NCBI GenBank assembly: GCA_963930645.1
Contig: OZ005652.1
Coordinates: 356,731,602-356,795,601, forward strand
Source: Salticus scenicus
Lineage: Eukaryota > Arthropoda > Arachnida > Araneae > Salticidae
Length of the DNA: 64,000 nt
Direction: 5' to 3'
Shown: positions 34,651-46,200 of the stretch, one piece after another
Position numbering within the stretch: the first letter of the stretch is position 1
How the letters are laid out: each line of letters begins with the position of its first letter
Made by a program: the position numbers and the translations under genes
Notes under the pieces: model-generated
Databases searched by the model: none
Told to the model about the DNA's origin: nothing
What the model saw: the letters and a program-made list of their open reading frames with translations, nothing else

Positions 34651-35247
34651 GCTAATTTAACTTTAACTTGAATGCTGAAACTTGCTTAATTACTTAATAA
34701 AGTTATGAAATAACACAAAGTCAGATTTAACAAGATGAATGAGCTTTATTAAGAGCTTAACTAAAAAGGGTGGGCGCTGGACTTTAACTACATAAAATAT
34801 CTTTATAACTTTCAATGGGCAGCCTCCTTAAACATTTTTTACCCTTACTTCATTAATCACAATTAATTTTAACTACTATATTTACTCCATTAACTCCCTT
34901 CAACTATTAAGGGCAAACAATCTTTCGATTAGCAGGCGGATTCCCGGACTCTGCTATCTACTCGACTTATATCCAACTAGCTTTTACTCCAACTCACTCC
35001 GACTAACACCAACTCCAACTAACTCCCATTATCCTCTCTCCAACTGACCTCTAAAAGCAATCCTCCTTCTACTTTTATACTATTCGCTTTCCAAACTACT
35101 TTATGAAATTAACATATTACGATTTACAATTTTATCTTAGGATTGGAACTAACTCTATTACTTAAATCGAATCTTACAACCTTCGTATTCATGTGTTACG
35201 CATCAAGTGCGAGTTTTAATTGTAGCATTACTTTGCTATACCTTACT
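34628..35247 (-). repeat. 5' LTR of the gag-only element (620 bp)
   Basis: Minus-strand ends are (A)GTAAGG..CTCTACA; the first base appears mutated from T. It contains TATAAAAG (35072-35079) and AATAAA in CTTAATAAAGCTCATTC (about 34742), in the order expected for U3, then R. It also holds the gag start codon at 34650. Confidence 0.9.
35072..35079 (-). promoter_or_regulatory. TATA box in 5' LTR
   Basis: TATAAAAG on the minus strand in the U3 part; expected to drive transcription of the gag frame. Confidence 0.7.
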
Positions 35248-37202
35248 AGTTCACTATCTAACTTGAGTTTAAACTAATTCAGTATTTCAAAAATTATCGT
35301 GATAAGAAATTAACCAGTGACACTGTGATTTTAAGTGGCCACCACTTGGAACCAAAAAAAAGGATTAAGATGCCCAACTTATCTGAGATATTTGGATGAT
35401 AAATCCACTACCCAAATTTGATATATTGATTCAGTATTACAAAAGTTATCATAATGACAAATTTTCAAGTGGCTGCCACTTAGAAATAAAATTGCTGATC
35501 AAATTACCAAGAGAACATAACCAAGATATTTCAACCATAAGTTCACTGTCCAACTTTAGTTTGAATCAATTTAGTATTTTAAAAGTTACCTCAATGGTAC
35601 ATTATTAAGTGGCAGCATGATTTCAATTGCACGCAACTTGGAAACAAAATGTTGGGACAATTGCCCAGTGAACACATTCAATATAATTATAATTTAGTCC
35701 AACTTTGGTTCGAATTGTATCAGAATTAAAAAAGTTATCATGTTTATAAATTTTCAAGTGGCAGCTTAATTTCAAGTTGTCTCGCTTAGCTCATAACATA
35801 CGAACTTTGTTAAAAATGGCAGATAAAGTTCATTAATAAACATGGTTGTGACCCTTATATAGTCTATGTATACATCAAAATTCAAGCAAATACGGTCTTA
35901 AATAAGCTCTTTGCAGTGTGAATTTTAAATTTTCAAGTGGCCTCCACTTGAAAACCAAACGGCGGAACAATTTGGTTAACAAACTCATCTAAGATATAAG
36001 ATAAATTCACTGTCCAAATTTGGTTCGATTTGGAGTATTATTTTAGAAGTTATCGTCACATTTTAAATTTTCAAATGATATCCTGACTTCAAGCGGCCCC
36101 ACTTAGTATAAGATATTCGCCACTTTGTTGAAAATGGCGGATAAAGTTCATTAATAAAGTTTGTTGTGAACCTTATATGGTCTATGTATACATCAAAATT
36201 CAAACAAATTCGGAATTTGCTTTTAACAATGTGAATTTGAAATTTTCAAGTGGTCTCAACTTGAAAATAAAATGGTGGAGCAAACTGATTAACAAACCCA
36301 TCCAAGATATTTATAAGATACGTTTACTGTCAAATTTGGTTAGATTTGGCTTATTATTTCGGAAGTTATTTTGATTTTAAATTTTCAAGTGGCCCTGCTT
36401 AACTTAAGATAACCGTCACTTTGTTGAAAATGGCAGATATATTCCATTAATAAGCTTGATTGAAACACGTATATGGTCTATGTATACATCAAAATTCAAA
36501 CAAATTCGGAATATGCTTTTTATAATGTGAATTTCAAATTTTCAAGTGCTCTCCACTTGAAAACAAAATGGCGGAGCAACTTGGTTAATAAACTCATCCA
36601 AGATATTTATAAGATAAGTTCCCCGTCCAATTTTGTTTCGATTAGGAGTATTATTTCGGAAGTTATCGTGATTTTTAATTTTCAAGTGGTAACTTGATTT
36701 CAAGTTGTCCCACTTAAATTAAGATATCCGCCACTTTGTTAAAAATGGCGTATAAAGTTCATTATAAACTGCATTGAGACTCTTATGTGGTCTATACTTA
36801 CATCCAAATTCATGCAAATTCGGCCTTAAATACGTTTTTTAATGTGAATTTAAAATTTTCAGGTGGCCGCTACTTGAAAAGAAAACGTCGGAGCCACTTG
36901 GCTAACGAACTCATTAAAGATGTTTAGACAATATGTTCGCTGTCCAAATTTGGTTTGATTTGGAATATTATTTCGGGAGTTATCGTGATGACAATATTTT
37001 CATTTTATATATAGATAGGTAGATAGATAGATAAACGAAGTGATTGCAATAGGTTGATTCCTAAAGAAATCAACCTAAAAGAACACAGCTACGTTTAATA
37101 TAAGTAAAAAAAAAGGCATTTGAAATATACAGAAAACTTTATTCTCAATGCAAAAACCAGAAAGTTATTTTTAAAAATTTTTACAGAATGCTGTAAATCA
37201 AC

Positions 37203-37207
37203 CAAAA

Positions 37208-37244
<37 letters not shown>
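37203..37244. repeat. Poly(T) tract
   Basis: More than 30 T in a row between Helentron-like copy 2 and the left arm of the large inverted repeat. Confidence 0.9.
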
Positions 37245-37246
<2 letters not shown>

Positions 37247-38891
37247 TTGTCATCCAATTATAATATATATATATAACAATATTCACAAAGTAAATAATAG
37301 ACTGAAATACACTTTCAATAACCACGACTAATTTGTATATAGGACACCTGAAAGTATTCCAAAACATTGCGTTCTATGAGAGTTATTTTTAAAAACCAAA
37401 TATTAATTACTTTACATAAATCTTAATGAAATTGAAATATGTTATTCATATGCACAAAAGAATGCTTTATATAGCATTAGCATTTGATTTACCGTGCACA
37501 CACAAATATTCAGTTAAGTTAAGAGTTATTAATGAAAATTTGCTGGAAATGCCTTTTCGTTTCCATTAAATTTTTTAATATTTCTAACAATTTTTAATTG
37601 TGAATATGCTGTCAGTTTGCGTATTTGTCTATCTGACTGTCCATCTGTCTATATGTTCGTCTGCCCGCCCCCAGCGTCCGTAAATATTTTCAGAAATTTA
37701 AAAAATATATGTGTGTTATTCAGGTTTACTATTGAATGTTACCTATTGAAAATGGCATTAATAGGTCCTCTACAACCGGTTTAAGTTCAAGGACGCCTAA
37801 AAAATGCCAATGCATTGCATTTTGGGACATATTCTTATAAATCACATTTAGATAACTTTCTATTGTAAAAATCATAAAGAAATTCACATTTTTTGTTAAT
37901 ATTCTAAAATAATGATTTGTATAGACTATGATATGGTTAAGCTACACTAAAATATTGAGATACATTAATGGATGCAGATATAGTCTGAGGACTGCATTTT
38001 CTTTTGTGTTATACATATTTAAAACTTTCCAAAAAAGTTTAAGAGTGATTATGAATTCAAATAGTGTATCTGTATGCCTTTCAGTCCTTCTGTCTGTCCG
38101 TTGTGTGATAACCTAGGTGAAGAACGTTGAAATTTATACGATAGAAAAAGTACATACAGTTGGAAAGTGTTAATAAACAATGCGTACTGGATGTTTTTTT
38201 CAATTTTTCCCCTTTACAATTTGTAATTAAGTCTTACCCCAATTTAATCACCCAATTTAAATTTTAATTCATCATAAGCCAAATTATTTTTAGTTTTTGT
38301 GGGATGAAACGCTTATAATAGTTAAAAAAAATCTTTCAAAAAAGAAAAAAAAATGTCTCAAAATAAATTTCATGTTTGACGACCAATGTTTGACGCCTTC
38401 TTTAGGCGGGACAGCTTTAGTGTCGGTGCCCTATGATAACTTTTAAATATTTACGCCATGTTGGCGACGAATTTCAATTTATTTCATTATTTATTGATTT
38501 TTGCATTTTTTTTTAACTTATTGTATATACTTTTGGTATATACTTTTAATATACTTTTTATTACTGTGTTTCTTTAGTCCATTTATGACAAAAGTGCTAT
38601 TTTGTTTATACTTTAAAATATTGCTTGGTTTAAAATGGCACTTGAAAATTTTGTAAAGACGGAGCTTTTAAAAATATATTTTTCTGTGAAACGATCTCAT
38701 CACATTTTTAATATCATTTTATATGTTACTGCAGCCTAATTACTAACGCTTTTACACTATTATCAACTGGAAATTTGCCATAGTGAACCTAAATGCATAT
38801 ATCAGTTTCAATGGATGCTAAAAATGTTTCTAAAAATTAGAGCGCCTTTAAATTAAAGGCATTTTTTTTGTTGAATTTATTGGAATACTTT

Positions 38892-38895
<4 letters not shown>

Positions 38896-38925
<30 letters not shown>
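38896..38925. repeat. (TA)n microsatellite
   Basis: TA run at the left, truncated edge of the second Tc1 palindrome fragment. Confidence 0.9.
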
Positions 38926-38929
<4 letters not shown>

Positions 38930-38935
38930 TAGGGG

Positions 38936-39031
38936 CTTTAACTCGTCAGAAATGTAATGGCTGGTATTCAGAGTGGCGGGAATGAAAACAAGAGGTGACC
39001 GGGACGTGTATCCAATGGTACAACATACCAT
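38936..39031 (-). pseudogene. Tc1-like transposase middle fragment
   Basis: Minus frame MVCCTIGYTSRSPLVFIPAT..SHYISDELKPL, the strand between the first and second catalytic Asp regions of Tcb1-like transposases (family form VWGxIGYxSRSPLV). It ends at the truncation. Confidence 0.75.
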
Positions 39032-39329
39032 AAATCCAGGTGGTGACTCAGTATGCAGCTACAAATTCTGATTACCCTCAAAACTGCATCACTGATATGG
39101 GCGATTTACTGTGTGATCAACGATAAACCTGGACGCAGGAATGGCGTGAAGTCACTTTTCAGACAAATCACAATCCTGATTACAGCATCAAGATTGCCTT
39201 ATCCGTGCATTATGAATAATGCACATTGCCACCTGGGATTCGACATCATCGTATTGTCCATCATTTGCAATGATGTTATGGGTTCCCATTGGATACACGT
39301 CTCGATTACTTCATGTTCGTTTTCCTCGC

Positions 39330-39770
39330 ACTCTGAACAGCGGCCGTTAAATTTCTGATGAGTTAAGGCCCGCCCCTCTACCCTGTATTCGAGGCCTCCG
39401 TAGCGCAAAATTTAAGCAAGATAATGTACGACTGCAAGTTGTTTGTATTGTCCGGACCTTCTTTGATACAGAAGGTGTCCGAGTGTTGCCATGGCCAGAG
39501 CGTTCTCCTGATCTCGCACCAATGAAAATGACTGTTTAATCATTGAAAAGCGACTGGCCCTCCACCACTCACCAGTAACTTCGATCGATGAATTATGGCA
39601 TCGTGTTGAAGCTTCATGAAGTGCTCTACCCGTAGATGTCATCCAACTGCTGTTCGATTCAATGCCTAGGCAGATATGTGCTGTTATTTCTCACAGAGGT
39701 CGCTGATTTATGTACTGTTTTCTCAGTACATATTACTCCAAATTTCCTGAAATTTTAATCAATTGTTTTT
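39330..39770 (+). pseudogene. Tc1-like transposase C-terminal fragment
   Basis: Plus strand reads ISDELRP, K-QDNVRLQVV, IVRTFFDTEGVRVLPWPERS, PDLAPMK plus stop, then PVTSIDELWHRVEAS and SMPRQICAVISHRG. Same Lys for the third catalytic acid and same stop as both arms of the other palindrome. Inactive. Confidence 0.8.
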
Positions 39771-39853
39771 CCTACTATAATGTATGTGTCCAACAAATTG
39801 CATTCCGTTATTATCATTCCTTTTTGGTGTTGCATTTTCAATGTCAAGCAGTG

Positions 39854-41195
39854 TATATGTTACCGTTAAAAGTATATAATTCAGTTATTTCATTGAATAA
39901 CTAGGTATTTCATGAAATAACTAGACAAGTCAGTTCAAGTATATAATAGATAAAAAATGTCATACTTTACCTAGTTATTCTATGAAATAACTAATGACAG
40001 ACCGTTAAAGTATAAAATAAACAATTTCAAAATTATTTTATAAATTAATCGATCATAAATTCGTGTACGCAAAGCGTACAGACGTGCGTAATACTGCCAG
40101 CTGCAGTACAAAATTGTGCATACTTTTCAGATTCATGCATTTTGAGATAGGGGTATGCAGTATTTTTTTTGTTTTTGTTTTTATGTACGCAAAGCGTACA
40201 GAAGTTCGAAATACTGGCTGCTGCAGCACAAAATTGTGCATATGTTTCAGATTCATGCATCTTGAGAAAGGGGTATCCAGTGATTTTTTTTTTTTTCATG
40301 TATGCAAAACATACAGACGTTCGAAATACTGGTTGCTGCAGTACAAAATTGTGCATATGTTTCAGATTCATGCATCTTGAGATAGGGGTATCCAGTGATG
40401 TTTTTTTTGGTTTTCATGTACGCAAAGCGTACAGACGTTCGAAATACTGGCTGCTGCAGTACAAAATTGTACTTATGTTTCAGATTCATACATCTTGAGA
40501 CAGGGGTATCCAGTGATGTTTTTTCTTTGGTTTTCATGTACGCAAAGCGTACAGACGTTCGAAATACTGTCTGCTGCTGTACAAAAATGTGCATTCGTTT
40601 CAAATTCATGCATCTTGAGATAGGGGTATCCAGTAATTTTTTTTTTTTTTGTTTTTATTTACGCAAAGCGTACAGACGTGCGTGATACTGGCTGCTGCAG
40701 TACACAATTTTGCATATTTTTTTTAATTTCATGCATTTTAAGTAACTTTTGTATCTCAAAATGCATGAATCTGAAACATATGCACAATTTTGCACTGCAG
40801 CAGCCAGTATTTCGAACGTCTGTACGCTTTGCGTACATGAAAACTGAAAAGATACATCACTGGATACCCCTATCTCAAGATGCATGAATCTGAAACGTAT
40901 GCACAAATTTGTACTGCAGCAGCCAGTATTTCGAACGTCTGCACGCTTTGCGTACATGAAAACTAAAAAGAAACATCACTGGATACCCCTATATCAAGAT
41001 GCATGAATATGAAACATATGTACAATTTTGTACTGCAGCAGCCAGTATTTCGAACGTCTGTACGCTTTGCGTACATGAAAACCAAAAAAAACATCACTGG
41101 ATACCCCTATCTCAAGATGCATGAATCTGAAACGTATGCACAATTTTTTACTGCAGCAGCCAGTATTTCGAACGTCTGTACGCTTTGCGTATATG

Positions 41196-41230
<35 letters not shown>

Positions 41231-41887
41231 ATCACTGGATACACCTTTTTCAAGATGCATGAAACTGAAACATATGCACAATTTTGTGCTGCAGCAGACA
41301 GTATTTCGAACGTCTGTACGCTTTGCGTACATAAAAACCAAAAAGAAAAAAACATCACTGGATACCCCTATCTCAAGATGCATGAATCTGAAACATATGC
41401 ACAATTTTGTACTGCAGCAGCCAGTTTTTCGTACGTCTGTACGCTTTGTGTACATGAAAAAAAAAACAAAAAAATCATTGGATACCCCTATCTCAAAATG
41501 CATGAATCTGAAAAGACTGTACAATTTTGTACTGCAGCAGCCGATATTTCGAACGTCTGTACGCTTTGCGTACATGGGAAGTACATGCGTACTATCTCAA
41601 AGTGTATGTATCTGAAAAACATGCAAAATTTTGTGCTGCAGCACTGCTAAAATAACCGGTAAATGTGGTAAATATCGAATAATTAATCACATTTCCCCAA
41701 AACTTAGCGGGGATTATGCATAATCCTTTCATACTTTAACGATCAAGTAATCGTTATTCTATAGAATGCCTAGTTAAATCGTAGAATTCAATAATATTAT
41801 ATACTTTAACTGACTTGTCTAGTTATTTCATGAAATACCTAGTTATTCTATGAAATAACGGATTTCATGCTTTAACGGTAACATATA
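39854..41887. mobile_element. Foldback (FB-like) element with inverted minisatellite arrays
   Basis: Ends are inverted repeats of about 150 bp: TATGTTACCGTTAAA at 39856 and TTTAACGGTAACATATA at 41872-41888, followed inward by AATAACTAGGTATTTCATGA and ATAACTAGACAAGTCAGTT and their inverses. Between them lie six direct and seven inverted minisatellite units. Insertion point is directly after the Tc1 terminus, at a TA-rich site. No transposase frame; the long frames seen on both strands restate the unit. The architecture recalls Drosophila FB/Galileo elements; that is analogy only. Confidence 0.75.
40061..41650. repeat. Head-to-head ~118-bp minisatellite, 6 + 7 units
   Basis: Forward units begin with GTACGCAAAGCGTACAGACG at about 40065, 40185, 40300, 40418, 40538 and 40659. 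Inverted units show ACGTCTGTACGCTTTGCGTA at about 40817, 40937, 41054, 41174, 41313, 41433 and 41552. Each also has TACTGGCTGCTGCAGTACA and GATTCATGCATCTTGAGATA. The axis is near 40750. The unit contains its own palindromes, GTACGC-AAA-GCGTAC and CTGCAG. An A run (41199-41229) replaces the spacer in one unit. Confidence 0.9.
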
Positions 41888-42899
41888 TACAAATGAACCA
41901 CTAAAAATTGGACTTTCGTATTCAGGAGGGCTCAAAACGTGATATTATACAGAAAAAAAAAAAATCTATCTTCGAAAACTATTTTGTCTACAGTATGAGT
42001 ATGAGAAATTGATTTTCCCTCCTGTGTCAGCAGTGTTCTTCGACATTAAAAAAAAAAACTTTCGTCAATTACATTTCATAAAAAAAAAAAGCTTAATTTT
42101 GGGTAACCCTGTATATTATTTATAAACTATATACGCAAGACGCTGCAAGACGCATACGTAAATTTAGGGTTATATGTAACACACGTAACACAAAATAAAA
42201 TATATACTTCCAGCAATTTCTACATATAGCTCCAATATATCCAAATACTTTGGGTCACCCTGTAAATAAATGATGAATGATTGCCACACCACAATCTACA
42301 CAAAAAATGCTTTTATGCATATAAAAATTGTGTTTATTTCATTTTGTTTAGGGCAAAAAATAGATGTTACACTGTACTTTTGAGAAATTTTGCTCATAGA
42401 CGTAATGTATTTGAATTATTTTGGATGACCCTGTACACAAACCCTTTGTTTGATCTCAACGAATATTTTAGTGTAGCATCACTGTATGAAACATATTTAT
42501 AATACCGAATTTGGACTTCCTGCTAATACGTGTGCTTGAGATATGCTAATAAAACACACACCACAGACAGAGAGCGAGAGAGAGAGAGCAACCACTAAAA
42601 ACATGATTTTTGAATTCAGGGGTTATCAAAACGTGTAAATATAAGAAATGCTAAATTTTGGAAATTTAGTTAAAAAAACAATACCATCTCTATACCATGT
42701 ATATGGATAAGATAAAGTACAAAGAAAAAGAAAAAGAAAGGAAAATGAATTTGAAAATTCACTTTTAGTACATAAATTATTCATAAATTTTATTTGCTAA
42801 ATTATTAATGATTATTCTCGTGTGTATTCACTCGGGGGAAAACGGACATCTTACCATTTCCCACTTTTGATACAACACTTTAAGACTTGGCGGAAAAAG

Positions 42900-43212
42900 C
42901 TAGCATTTTCAAATTTCAATAACTGAGCGAAAGGATGAGGGTCCATAAGAGGATTTTTCAGCCCTGAGGAATTTAAAGTTCCTATTTTATTATATGAATT
43001 GTTAGACCACAATAAATAAAAAATTATGGGAATTAGCTCCAAAAGTTCAATATAACTGACATGAAATATGATATAACAGCGTCAATGCGTAGTCCTTCAC
43101 GGTCATTGTTGCATGTTGTTAAATATAAGCTTCTGAGTGTGGGCATTATTGTTGAAAGTTACATAATTTTAAAATAGGAATTTCTGTATTTATCTTTATA
43201 TTACAAATGAAT

Positions 43213-43259
<47 letters not shown>

Positions 43260-46200
43260 CATTTCTAATCAAAGTATTTGAAGCCATTGTACGTTAAATG
43301 TAGAAAGACAAATTTTGTGTATATTCTTAATCATCTTAACTAAGTAATTCGAATAAATCCGAATTTAACGAATATATCCGGCCAATGAGCTCTTTCTTTT
43401 TCGACGATAATTCAGAATTATATAAATAGAAAAAATAGCTGCTTTTTAAAGTTTAAATGTCTTGAATAATAGTCATAAGGTTTATAAACATGTGCCCAGT
43501 TACACTTTTAGTCTCAAGTTGTAAAAAAGGATTATTTTAGTACATTGAAACTACTGTGCAGTAAAAACAATGTTTCAGTCTTCCTCTTTTCAAAGGTAGT
43601 CAGAGGGTTAAGAAATATTGTGGTATACAGATTGCAAAAGGCGGAGTTATAGATTTCAAAATGTCGGAGTCTCTACTCTCCGCACTGCAAGTGTTAATAT
43701 TGTTTAAGATATAAATACTGCAGCTAAAAAATGACTTAAGTATTTTTTAAAGAATATTTAAAGTAACAAAAGTTAGATTTAAATAGAATTTGATTATATA
43801 GATTCGATTTCAACAGTTTCATCTCTTTCAATCCAGTGTAAAGTGGCAGTGCATGCAATGTATTATCTATAATCAAAGTGGTGTTTTTCTTATAAATTTT
43901 AATTATATATATATATATATATATGAGCGCTGTGGAGAAACACTTTTATCTTTAAATATAATTCATAAATATAATATGTTTACTTCATAATATATTTCAA
44001 TAAGAAAGCGTTGCGCTCATTAAAAAACAGGTCAAATCTCCAAAAAGGGGGGGGGGGAGTTTTGGCCAAAATCGTAAAATTGTGAATCTTGAGACCCTGA
44101 GAACAAACAATTACCGGAATAATATAAATAGCATTTATTGATACTTAAAGATATACATGCTATAAAATAATTAAATGCACCGATTTTCAAAAATTAAGTG
44201 AAAACTATAAATCAGACTCTTTTTGTAGATAATAATTTCAATAGAGGTCGTTGTAAAATCGAGTGATTAATCTTATTACCTGTAAATTACATTTTTATAT
44301 TATTTGTAAAATTAATTGATTTATTAGTTTTTCTAAATTTTTAATCAAAACTCCGATTTTTTACATTCTTTTTTAGAAATTGCTTTATAACAAAATATAT
44401 ACAAAAGCAAATTCATCTAAAGGCCAGAAAAAAAAAGGGGGGCGGGGGCTCAAATCATAAGAAATCCTCCTGTTAACGTTCTGAAAATACGTTCTTTTAC
44501 TTTGAAATATCATGCCAGTATGAACGTATGATGTCGGCACCATTCAAATTACACTTATTATTTTGAAAGAAAATAAATTTAGACAAGCTAGAATTAAATG
44601 CGTACATCGTCGGGGTTTAACACATCTAAGGATTTCTCAGCTTTTAATTACTCTTCTTATGGTTCATTTTATGCTGGCGTTTTTAACTTGATTTTAATTT
44701 ATTCTCAATTCAGTCTTTTAATTGCTATTGTGCGAAAAATTAAAGACCGAGTTACGTTAAATTTGGCCCTCATGATGGTTTTGTGTTTCTTCATTCAGTC
44801 AAAATTTGTAGGAAAAAAAAAAAAAAAAAAACGGTGGGCTTCTAAAGATTAATTGTATCAGCAATTGTTTGAAGGAGGCATCCATTGTTACTGTAAGCTC
44901 AAATTCAGCTGTCTCTTCCAGTAGTAAAGAGCATTTATCCTTCCCGCTCGTCCAAATGTTTTCATCACTGAGCGCATGCAATCAGAAAACCTTTTATATG
45001 CTTTTCTGAATCATATACAAAAGAATTCACCAATCACGAGCCGTAGTATTGAAATAACTGCTACTTTCTTATTTATTTGCTCCTGCATAAATTAAATATA
45101 TTATACTCATTTAAAAATATAATAAAAATATTTATGAAATATTTATATATTGTTATAATATTAATTATTTATCATGTATTTAATTTCAAGATTTGGAACT
45201 ATCCATATCACAGTTATTTGATTTCTATTGTTCTTTTTCTCGTTCCTATCATTTTGTTGCCTGCTGTATACATTCCAAATATTAGTTGTCTGTTATACGT
45301 ATATTACATATTAACTTAATTAAAAAAAAATGTTTTTTTTTTCAAACTTCATGTATCATTTACTTATTTTTACTTTAAAAGATGTTCTAAAAATACCACT
45401 TACAGAAGCAGCACTTTATTACATAACCGATTTTCCACACTGTTTTTTATTAGAAATTCTTTAATAGTGAATTTCAGTAACAATAAATAAAAAGAATGTT
45501 TTCATGTTATTTTTTCTATTTTTATCTTCAGCATTTTCACTATTATATCCTAAACTATTTTTAAATATCTTATCAGAATTTCTAAGATCACAGACACTTT
45601 GAAAATCATCAGAAGTTATTCTGGGATAAGAGGGAAAATATTTTCTCAAAAGAAATGATGAATATCTTTCAAAGTATGGAAGAAAGTTTTCAAATATCAA
45701 GTTTTTTATCGATGACCCTAGGAGCGGGAACTGAATTTAACTGATGAATTATAAAACTTTTTCTAAAATGCGATGTAAAATTTTCCATTTAATACCTAAA
45801 ATACTCTTAAAATTTGCTTCTTATAGTTGCATGATTTTAAATTGCTTTTCCATGTATTAAATCTTTCTAAATTCATAATATCCTGTGTTTGATATTTTTT
45901 TGTTTTATATTAGTTAATGTAATAATAATTATTATTCTTATTATTTTCATAAATGAATCAAATTCATATAAATTAATTAATAATGTAAAGGGTTATAGAA
46001 TTTATTTCTAATGGAAATTTTGTATGTAGTTTCTTTTAAACCATATATTAAGAAATAATGCATAATACGCAAGTTAGTTGGTAAATAAAAATGAATTGAA
46101 AGTTAAAACGCAAAAATAACTTCATTGTCACGAAAATAATTATTTTTTAAAAGTAAAAATGGAAAATATAACTAAAATATAAATTAAAAATAGCTTTATG

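Larger units (their letters stand above)
30996..35247 (-). mobile_element. Gag-only LTR retrotransposon (TR-GAG type), complete
   Basis: Two direct terminal repeats (30996-31649 and 34628-35247) enclose ~3.0 kb. On the minus strand the order is 5' LTR, PBS, gag, non-coding tandem repeats, polypurine tract, 3' LTR. It lies in Helentron-like copy 2, where the interrupted monomer can be rejoined: ..GATAAGTT on the left and AGTTCACT.. on the right, giving a 4-bp duplication AGTT. No protease, reverse transcriptase, RNase H or integrase is encoded, so it depends on another element. Gag-only LTR elements have been described in plants as TR-GAG; placing this one there is inference. Confidence 0.9.
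30318..37083 (+). mobile_element. Helentron/HINE-like element, copy 2 (split by an LTR element)
   Basis: Begins TCAAGTCCTTCTGG..TTCGGAAGGGTAGGTTAATTTC, as copy 1 does, and ends GGTTGATTCCTAAAGAAATCAACC (a ~10-bp hairpin) after a GATA microsatellite (37012-37032). Without the 4252-bp LTR insertion (30996-35247) its length is about 2.5 kb, against 2.8 kb for copy 1. Short frames along it (60-80 codons) all restate the monomer and are not genes. Confidence 0.6.
38926..39853. mobile_element. Tc1-like palindrome, second copy (truncated)
   Basis: Equivalent to the reverse complement of the centre and left arm of the 28744-30146 element: 38934-39400 matches 29650-29170 inverted, and the right end is the same terminus, AATGTCAAGCAGTG (39840-39853), followed by TA. 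One outer arm is missing and replaced by (TA)n. Because the same asymmetric head-to-head junction occurs twice, the palindrome itself was mobile. Confidence 0.85.
37330..42880 (-). repeat. Large dispersed repeat, left (inverse) copy
   Basis: Read on the minus strand, 42880 to 41888 and then 38925 to 37330 are collinear with 52010-52554, 55697-56012 and 58677-59880. Landmarks: CTTTATGATTTTTACA.TAGAAAG, GTGTTACGTG.TTTACATATAAC.CTAAATTTAC, AACAAAATGAAAT.AACA and TACATTACGTCTAT. Identity looks like 75-85% by eye. The copy is interrupted at 38926-41887 by a Tc1 palindrome fragment and an FB-like element. Several GGGT-ACCCTGTA-like words recur at ~160-base intervals, so the repeat itself has an internal period. 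No protein coding seen. Confidence 0.75.

Noticed and set aside
30996..35247. Endogenous retrovirus
   Set aside because: No pol or envelope frame in any reading frame; the capsid fits a Ty3/gypsy-type Gag, so a retrotransposon reading is enough.
35396..36697. Several 65-78 codon plus frames (IQDIYKISSLSNF), also at 28494 and 30507
   Set aside because: These are translations of the Helentron-like monomer (CCAAGATATTTATAAGATAAG) and recur with each unit; no coding pattern.
39355..39420. Hammerhead-like CTGATGAG motif
   Set aside because: No GAAA strand or stem II in the required place; the motif is part of the transposase-derived sequence.
40045..41650. Long frames of 100-215 codons on both strands
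   Set aside because: They restate the ~118-bp minisatellite unit in different frames and are mirrored on both strands of the foldback; not protein genes.
40061..41650. CRISPR-like array
   Set aside because: Spacers are as conserved as the repeats, half the units are inverted and the setting is eukaryotic transposon DNA.
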